Below are positions 59,025 through 64,000 of a stretch of DNA of 64,000 bases, piece by piece. Every line of letters starts with the position of its first letter. Within the stretch, counting starts at the first letter, position 1. The stretch is from contig MU602684.1 of the NCBI GenBank assembly GCA_025201865.1, positions 37,713 to 101,712 on the forward strand, read 5' to 3'. The DNA comes from Ramicandelaber brevisporus (lineage: Eukaryota; Kickxellomycota; Ramicandelaberales; Ramicandelaberaceae). The position numbers and the translations under genes are program-made. The notes under the pieces were generated by a model that was given only the letters and a program-made list of their open reading frames with translations, had not been told where the DNA came from and ran no database searches.

Positions 59025-59223
59025 TGTGGTGAATATGATGAATAACGGAGAGAGCAGCTGGACAGAAGATAGAACACCATTCCCCTTTCCCCCCGCGTTA
59101 CGACGCAGATCCGCATGCCAGAATATCTTCTTATCCCCTTTTCCATTCAATATTACTGTGCAATGTAGGAGACTTTTATTAAAGAAAGCCGAAATGGAAT
59201 TAGTTTAGCAGGATTAAGTGTTT

Positions 59224-59427
59224 CTACATGACATAGTAAATGACGGCAATAACGGGGATGGTTGCCCAAAAGTGCAAAACATTGCCGTGAGCCGCGGATA
59301 TTTGCGAGTAGAGCGCACCAATGTAGCAGAGCAGCGCCATGTTCTTGTAGCTCCATTCGTAGTCCGCCCGAGTCACTGCCAGTGCAGCGACGTTGGCATT
59401 CGTGCATACCATCATTTGATCGTTCAT
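59224..59427 (-). CDS. small membrane protein, tandem family member 2
   Basis: The product is 67 aa with two short membrane segments (about 29-45 and 50-66). The C-terminal part ATIPVIAVIYYVM repeats the F-x-x-(T/V)-IP-x(6-8)-Y ending of members 1 and 3, but it lacks their NK and Asp residues and the longer N-terminus. Its Ala-rich N-terminus (MNDQMMVCTNANVAALAVTR) has no clear signal. Either it is a shortened paralogue or an upstream exon is missed. Codon use is as in its neighbours. No known family is recognised. Confidence 0.5.
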   Translation of the reverse strand: MNDQMMVCTNANVAALAVTRADYEWSYKNMALLCYIGALYSQISAAHGNVLHFWATIPVIAVIYYVM

Positions 59428-59765
59428 GTAGGAGTCTGTGCTTTACGTTTGATGATGAAGAGCTGAAAGTCGGTATTGTGTCAAGAAAAGTAGTGGAACT
59501 ATGATGAAAGAGAGAGAGAAAGATTGATAGAGAGAGAGAGAAAGAGAAAGAGTATGATAGAATTGACAGCCTGTCTGCGCCTGTCTGCGCCTGCCTTGCC
59601 CCCTTCTCCTCCATTCACAAGTTGCAATATGATTTACTGACCTCCTATGAGATTGTACTAGATGCTAATCTTAAAATAAAAAGAAAAGAAAAAAGGGAGA
59701 CTGGTCTTAAATTACACTAAACGTCACTGATCTCCTTACTGTTCTCGATTCGTCCCTAAGATGTC
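59428..59765. other. intergenic region between small membrane protein genes 2 and 3
   Basis: No gene seen. GA-rich block (59503-59551) and a tandem GCGCCTGTCT/GCGCCTGCCT repeat (59577-59598). Confidence 0.6.
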
Positions 59766-60193
59766 TCACGCCGTACCCATGTTCTGCAAGTCAATGACCC
59801 AAATGTAGCACATGATGCAAAACGGAATGACCATAAAGATGTTATCCAGCATTGGTGTCTTGTTAATTCTCTGGAATCCAATCATCAAAATAAACAAGCC
59901 CGGAATCATGAGCGCCAAAAAACCAGTCAGAAAGGTTTTCATATTGAGCGGTGGCATCTCAAGCTCATTGTAATCAAACGACTTGACCTGGTCAATGTAT
60001 GGCTGAGCCTGAGAAACCAGCTGTGGCAAGTGGGTTTGAACAAATTCGGCAATTTCTTCGCAATAGGTTAAACCTGATGCAACAGCAGCACCTGCAACCA
60101 ACGTTACGACCGGGATAGAGGAGGAGCTGGAGTTGGAGTTGGAGTTGGAGTTGGGTGATTTTGAGGTTTCTTCGACAGTCATTTCGGCGGTCA

Positions 60194-60194
<1 letters not shown>
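59766..60194 (-). CDS. small membrane protein, tandem family member 3
   Basis: The product is 142 aa: a Ser/Asn-rich N-terminus (AACTCC repeat), a short hydrophobic stretch (about 28-42), an amphipathic region with VQTHLPQLVSQAQPYIDQV, and two membrane segments (about 85-103 and 112-135). The C-terminus has FQRINKTPMLDNIFMVIPFC, which matches FQTRNKGAFVDTVFLTIPLL of member 1 residue for residue at the FQ, NK, D, F and IP positions. A CAA repeat of 17 units (TTG on the plus strand) begins immediately at the start codon. No known family is recognised; localisation to an internal membrane is inferred from the hydrophobic segments. Confidence 0.68.
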
Positions 60195-60245
<51 letters not shown>

Positions 60246-60246
60246 G
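60195..60246. repeat. TTG trinucleotide repeat (CAA leader repeat)
   Basis: About 17 uninterrupted TTG units directly upstream of the 142-aa membrane protein start, read as CAA in its mRNA leader. Confidence 0.95.
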
Positions 60247-60363
60247 CTATGACTTGTGTATTGATTGATGCGTGTTCAAGGTTGAAGAGCGTGTAGAGTT
60301 GGATGCAATTCAGAGTCTCACAGTACAACTTGACTGTAATTGATACTAGTTTTTTCTCACCTC

Positions 60364-60421
60364 CCTCCCATGGAGGTCGTGCTTAGAGCACGTGCTAAGA
60401 GGAGATCAACCACCTCTCCTC
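60364..60421. other. three adjacent hairpins, possible structured RNA element
   Basis: Three perfect stem-loops in 58 bp: 60364-60376 (5-bp stem), 60378-60392 (6-bp stem, cgtgct-tag-agcacg) and 60399-60421 (7-bp stem, gaggaga/tctcctc). The middle hairpin has an alternative partner in the direct repeat cgtgcttagag/cgtgctaagag. A T-run (60349-60355) lies on its left. It is outside any coding frame, between the NAT 3' end and the membrane protein leader. Confidence 0.4.
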
Positions 60422-60540
60422 CTTGAATCCATTTAGATTTTACTAATGATTTCATTTTACTATTTTATGTGTTTATTTATTTACTCCTTAAAGAAGAGTG
60501 GTCTTTTCTATCATTAAAGAAATGATTGATTTAGTGTGGT

Positions 60541-61658
60541 TTAAGGACGAACGAGATGCTCACCACGGAACCAAGCAATGTTCTTCTCCGCGTACTCCTT
60601 CTCTTGTTCATTCAGGGTGATGCCAAAGTACTTTTCGTAGTACGCCGCCAACTCTTCAGCAGTCTCGGCGCGTACAATCGTCTTGATCTCCTTTCCGTCA
60701 GCATCATAGTCGCGAATGGTGAATCTCATGCACAGGTTCGCCACTGAACCAGTCTTGGTAGTAATGTATCCGTGCGGTGTCGTGTTGAAAAAAGCATCCT
60801 TGTTGTGGCCGACAAAGAATGCGGAAATGGCAACATCGTTCGGGTAAAGTTCGGTGGTGCCGAAGATGGCACGCAGTTCCCAGGCCGATGGCACTTCGTT
60901 GTTGTTGTGTGCATGTACAGCCAGTCCATTGGCAAATGAAGAAGGCGAAGGAGCGAGGTTGTTTGGCTGCGGGCAACGGACAAGGAAAGCCAGTTGAGTC
61001 TCGGCAAGGAAAGATGTGGCGTCGGCGCGGCGAAGAGGACGAATCAAGCATTGCTCGTTATATGTGCCAAGAGTGATCTTGCTGCGGCCAGACGAGTCGA
61101 GCAGAACCGGAACGGTTGGAGTTGAGCGCGCGAATCCGACATCGACGTAGTAAACTTTACCATCGAGCAGAGTCAACATGCCAATGTGGTCGTAGCCGCG
61201 AGAATAAACATCGATGCCGTCAAGCAGTTCATCAATCTTGGCCATCATTGCATCCTCGTCGCCATTGAAGCTGCTCTCGTCGACATTGATAAACAATCGC
61301 TGCGACATGTCAGTAACACGGCTTCCAACCACATGCAGACGGTAGCCCAGAGTGGCCATCACCGCGCGAAGCAGAGTATTGTGCTCAAAGCACACACCGC
61401 CGCGCTTACCATCAATCATTTTGCGACAGATGGACTCGGCATCCAGCTTGATATCGGTCTGCTGAGGAACCAGCAGCTGGCGCGTTATGCTATCAAACGG
61501 AATCGAGGTGGTGTGGCCATTGATGATTGTGCTCAGCGTCTCCAGCGTGGCAGGTGGTTTTTTGGCAGCGCTGAAGGTGTCAGCAAGGCCGATACGCGCA
61601 AAGTAAGCGTCGAGCTGGGCATCGGTCAGGGTGTACCAGGCTGGCGCCGGAGCGAGCC

Positions 61659-61692
<34 letters not shown>

Positions 61693-61770
61693 GGAGTCGC
61701 CATTGACGGTCGAAGCCGCTGCTGCAGTAGCGGTGGACTTGGTAGTGCTGATATCGTTGAATGCGAGCAT
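60541..61770 (-). CDS. arylamine N-acetyltransferase
   Basis: The product is 409 aa. It is a NAT-family enzyme that transfers acetyl (or malonyl) from CoA to arylamines. The Cys-His-Asp triad is visible: Cys127 in RGGVCFEHN, His195 in YDHIGMLTLL and Asp210 in YYVDVGFA. LDAYFARIGL at the start and IPFDSI are also family features. It is longer than the ~280-aa bacterial enzymes because of an N-terminal Ala/Gln tract (CTG repeat, 61660-61690) and a middle insert. Fungal NATs detoxify arylamines such as benzoxazolinone products, and the family is patchily distributed in fungi. The start is the ATG at 61770. Confidence 0.92.
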
Positions 61771-61986
61771 GCTTGCGCTGTGACTAATAGGAGCAGGTAG
61801 AGCGGTGTGTGAGTAAGAGGAGGAGGAATGAGAACACTCCGGAAACTTCGCGACGAATGGAGAAATTGGAGCTTATGTTTGAATGCCTGCTTGTCATCAC
61901 ACAGTCTGCTGACAACACAGCGCTTGTGCTGACAAGACACATTCATTTCCAACGTGTCACAAAAACATTCAAATCTCTAACAACAG

Positions 61987-62787
61987 ATGGACTCATTCTT
62001 CACCTCGCGCACCAGTAGCTCCGGCTCGACCAAAGCGCTGTTTGCGCTATCGGACTTGTCGCCGTCTATCCGCTCGCATCTAGCGTCCGTCTACGCTGCA
62101 CTTGCCAGCGGCTGCATCGTCGCTGCCGCAGCTGCACATCTCACCATCTCTGGATACCTGCCCCACGCCTTGGCCGAGAGCTCGACGCTGTTGGCTCTGC
62201 TCGGCATGGGCCTGCTGGTGGGCATCAACGCCATGCCAGTGACTCCCCAGAACAACAAGACCCGCATGGCTCTGTTCTACGCCTTTGCTGCCACTGAAGG
62301 TCTGGCCATCACTCCGTTGATTGAGGCAGTGTTGTCAATCAACCCGCGAATTGTTACATTTGCTGCAGCATTCACCGCCGTCATCTTTGGCTCATTCTCA
62401 CTGTCGGCTTTGGCGTCGCAGCGTCGCTCATGGCTGTATCTCGGCGGCTTACTTGGCTCCACCCTGAGCCTGCTTGCATTCAGCTCGCTCATCAACATTT
62501 TTGTTCGCTCGACAATGCTGTTCTCACTGGAGCTCTATCTCGGTCTGGCGATGTTTGCCTTCTACATCATTTACGACACGCAGCTGATTGTTGAGCAGGC
62601 TGAGATGGGCCACTTTGATGTTCCCGGCCATGCTGCAGATTTGCTGCTCGATGTCGTGGGCATTGTTGTTCGCATCATGATCATCTTGGCTCGCAACTCC
62701 AAGAACAAGGATGACGACGACGAAGACGATAACGGACGCGGCCAGCGTCGTCAGCGGTCTAACCGTCGTGCTAACCGCAGCTACTAA
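61987..62787 (+). CDS. Bax inhibitor-1 family membrane protein (TMBIM6-like)
   Basis: The product is 266 aa with six to seven membrane segments between about residues 35 and 235 and a charged C-terminal tail (acidic, then Arg-rich). The BI-1 signature region is FAFYIIYDTQLIVEQAEMGH followed by HAADLLLDVVGIVVRIMIIL, with the Asp residues that form the pH/calcium sensor in this family. It resembles ER-resident TMBIM6 more than the LFG/Bxi1 type found in yeasts, a point that rests on my reading. BI-1 proteins set ER calcium leak and resist cell death. It is divergent from the NAT gene (216 bp). Confidence 0.88.
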   Translation: MDSFFTSRTSSSGSTKALFALSDLSPSIRSHLASVYAALASGCIVAAAAAHLTISGYLPHALAESSTLLALLGMGLLVGINAMPVTPQNNKTRMALFYAFAATEGLAITPLIEAVLSINPRIVTFAAAFTAVIFGSFSLSALASQRRSWLYLGGLLGSTLSLLAFSSLINIFVRSTMLFSLELYLGLAMFAFYIIYDTQLIVEQAEMGHFDVPGHAADLLLDVVGIVVRIMIILARNSKNKDDDDEDDNGRGQRRQRSNRRANRSY

Positions 62788-62999
62788 TTTAAACTTTTGT
62801 ATCACAAGACATAGTCGCTGTACCCACTTCTTCCTTCCTTCTTCTTTTTTGTTTCAATCCACCTTCATTTGTACATCAAAGTTCGCAGGACGTGGGATGC
62901 GGTCGGATGTGAATCAAGTTGTTCCCCCAAACGTATTTCTGTCAGTCCAATTTTTGAACCCCACTCGATTTCTTTCATTTCATTCGATCTTGATTTAAA

Positions 63000-63045
63000 C
63001 AGCAACGACTACAGCAACGACTACAGCCACGACTACAGCCACGAC
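63000..63045. repeat. 12-bp tandem repeat in the eIF4E leader
   Basis: Nearly four copies of a 12-bp unit (cagcaacgacta / cagccacgacta) end directly at the eIF4E ATG at 63047. The repeat is open in the eIF4E frame (Thr/Ala), with an in-frame TAA at 62996. Confidence 0.85.
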
Positions 63046-63046
63046 G

Positions 63047-63682
63047 ATGACCGAGGTAGAGAAGCAACTGCCAGCAACAACTAGTACGGAGGTTCCGTCC
63101 CACCCACTGATCACTGCTCTTGAGGATCCACTCAACTTCAACGTGAAGCATCCCTTACAATCCGAATGGACTCTCTGGTTCGATTGCCCGAACAAGAAGA
63201 CTAACCACGCCAACTGGTCCCGCTCGCTCAAGGAGATCGTCACCGTCAACACGGTCGAAGACTTTTGGGGCGTCCACAACAACATCACCAAGCCAACCGA
63301 GCTTCCCTTTGGTGCCAATTATCATCTCTTCAAAAAGGGAATTAAGCCAATGTGGGAGGATCCAGAGAACATGAATGGCGCCAAGTGGCACATTACTCTG
63401 ATTCACAAGTACGACGACCTCGTGGATGACATGTGGGTCAACTTGCTGGTGGCCGTGCTGGGCGAGAGTGAGTTTGTACCGTCGACGGAGGTCTGCGGAG
63501 TGGTCATGTCGGTTAGAAAGACGGCAATGAAGCTGGCTCTGTGGATCCGTTCGCATGACAATAAGGAGCAGACTGATTTGCTCGGTCAAAGGTTCAAGGA
63601 GGCGCTGAACCTGCCAGCTAGTGAGAACCTGTCCATTGAGTTCGTTACTCATGCTGATGCCGCAAAGCCAGATAAGAAATAA
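63047..63682 (+). CDS. translation initiation factor eIF4E
   Basis: The product is 211 aa. It is the cap-binding subunit of eIF4F. The cap-sandwich tryptophans are Trp57 (NWSRS, 13 residues before VEDFW as in the canonical class) and Trp103 with Glu104 (MWED). VEDFWGVHNNI contains the eIF4G/4E-BP-binding dorsal Trp (Trp74). WHITL, DDMWVNLLVAVLGE, VCGVVMSVR and KLALWIR are collinear with the family. The first Trp is retained, so this is a canonical class I eIF4E and not a 4EHP. The N-terminus is short. The ATG is preceded by 12-bp tandem repeats in frame, with an upstream stop. A 4E-T-like partner gene is 6 kb away. Confidence 0.95.
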   Translation: MTEVEKQLPATTSTEVPSHPLITALEDPLNFNVKHPLQSEWTLWFDCPNKKTNHANWSRSLKEIVTVNTVEDFWGVHNNITKPTELPFGANYHLFKKGIKPMWEDPENMNGAKWHITLIHKYDDLVDDMWVNLLVAVLGESEFVPSTEVCGVVMSVRKTAMKLALWIRSHDNKEQTDLLGQRFKEALNLPASENLSIEFVTHADAAKPDKK

Positions 63683-63708
63683 AAGAAATAAAAGAAATAA
63701 AAAGTGAG

Positions 63709-63767
63709 GGGGTTATTGCACCCCAAATTATACCCCACCGGGGTGCAAATCGGGGTGCAATAACCCC
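63709..63767. repeat. 16-bp perfect inverted repeat between convergent genes
   Basis: Arms 63709-63724 (ggggttattgcacccc) and 63752-63767 are perfect reverse complements with a 27-bp spacer. The spacer holds a further copy of ggggtgcaa (63740-63748) and a small acccc/ggggt stem. It lies between the eIF4E stop and the convergent gene, so it could act as a two-way 3'-end structure, or be the relic of a small mobile element. Confidence 0.75.
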
Positions 63768-63790
63768 TTCCCATAAAAGTGGCAATGTCT

Positions 63791-63829
63791 TTTTCTTTTC
63801 CTTTTCCTTTTCCTTTTCCTTTTCCTTGG
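63791..63829. repeat. TTTTCC hexanucleotide repeat
   Basis: About six ttttcc units (63791-63829) in the 3' flank of eIF4E. Confidence 0.9.
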
Positions 63830-63917
63830 TTTTAGAAACAAAAAATACAATGCAACTGCTACCCTAAGCAGAGCAACGAGAACATTAAATGCTAGATTAA
63901 TATTATAATTATGACTA

Positions 63918-64000
63918 TTATTCTTTAGTTTCGTCGGCAAATCGACCAAAAGGAGTGCTTCGATCGCACATTTCTGGCCATTGACAATCACAAGTTCGAT
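63918..64000 (-). CDS. C-terminus of an unidentified protein (5' partial)
   Basis: The minus-strand frame enters from the right edge and ends at a TAA at 63918-63920 after 26 codons. The visible tail includes RTCDCQWPEMCD and then SxPFGRFADETKE. The CxCxWPxxCD pattern looks like a conserved C-terminal zinc or cysteine motif, and the tail ends in a hydrophilic stretch, as real proteins do. I cannot name the family. Another frame over the same DNA (63728-63991) is Lys/Arg-repeat and less convincing. Confidence 0.45.
   Translation of the reverse strand, partial: RTCDCQWPEMCDRSTPFGRFADETKE

Noticed and set aside
60364-60421. tRNA gene reading of the hairpin element
   Set aside because: No A-box or B-box match and no acceptor stem; the three hairpins do not form a cloverleaf.

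Overview
This is nuclear DNA from a fungus. It carries fungal-type genes: mitochondrial ATP synthase subunit 4, a HAL4/5-like kinase, a Reg1/DUF1752-like protein, TFIIIB Bdp1, a Cdc55-type PP2A B subunit, Cdc25 and Cdc16. Genes are compact, lie on both strands and are almost all intronless; the one intron I can support is in the PP2A B subunit gene. Many proteins carry long Gln, Ser, Ala or Asn tracts, and the noncoding DNA is full of short tandem repeats. Integrator subunits (lost from yeasts) and a TMBIM6-like BI-1 suggest an early-diverging, zygomycete-grade lineage. That placement is an inference; the window has no rRNA to settle it.

1-21 kb: the C-terminus of Tra1/TRRAP is followed head to tail by an Integrator subunit 9 homologue. 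Then come a small acidic protein, a mitochondrial rhodanese, an AFG2B/SPATA5L1-like AAA ATPase, tafazzin, Integrator subunit 4, the PP2A B55 subunit, a SET-domain protein, NAD(P)H-hydrate dehydratase, a PX/BAR sorting nexin and a secreted gamma-glutamyltransferase.

21-31 kb: ATP synthase subunit 4 and P5C dehydrogenase, both with strongly biased codons, precede a pyrimidine-rich stretch of about 4.2 kb without a convincing long gene. That stretch ends in a 51-residue protein with nine cysteines; a strong TATA box lies 2.3 kb upstream of it.

31-48 kb: APC/C subunit Cdc16, a small hypothetical protein, a HAL4/5-like kinase, a single-pass membrane protein with a PPYY motif, Bdp1, a RidA-family protein, a Reg1-like PP1 regulator and a secreted S1 serine protease. 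A tRNA-like relic lies beside the protease gene.

48-64 kb: Cdc25, CIA1/CIAO1, a 4E-T/Eap1-like eIF4E-binding protein, glucose-6-phosphate 1-epimerase, three small membrane proteins in tandem that look like diverged paralogues, arylamine N-acetyltransferase, BI-1, eIF4E and the C-terminus of an unidentified protein at the right edge.

Most genes are ordinary housekeeping genes. The points most worth pursuing are the Integrator INTS4 and INTS9 genes 5 kb apart in a fungus, the tandem small membrane proteins, the Cys-rich protein with its long leader, a DOR/TP53INP-like motif pattern in the small acidic protein, two structured intergenic elements (60.36-60.42 kb and 63.71-63.77 kb), and the proximity of eIF4E to its likely partner.
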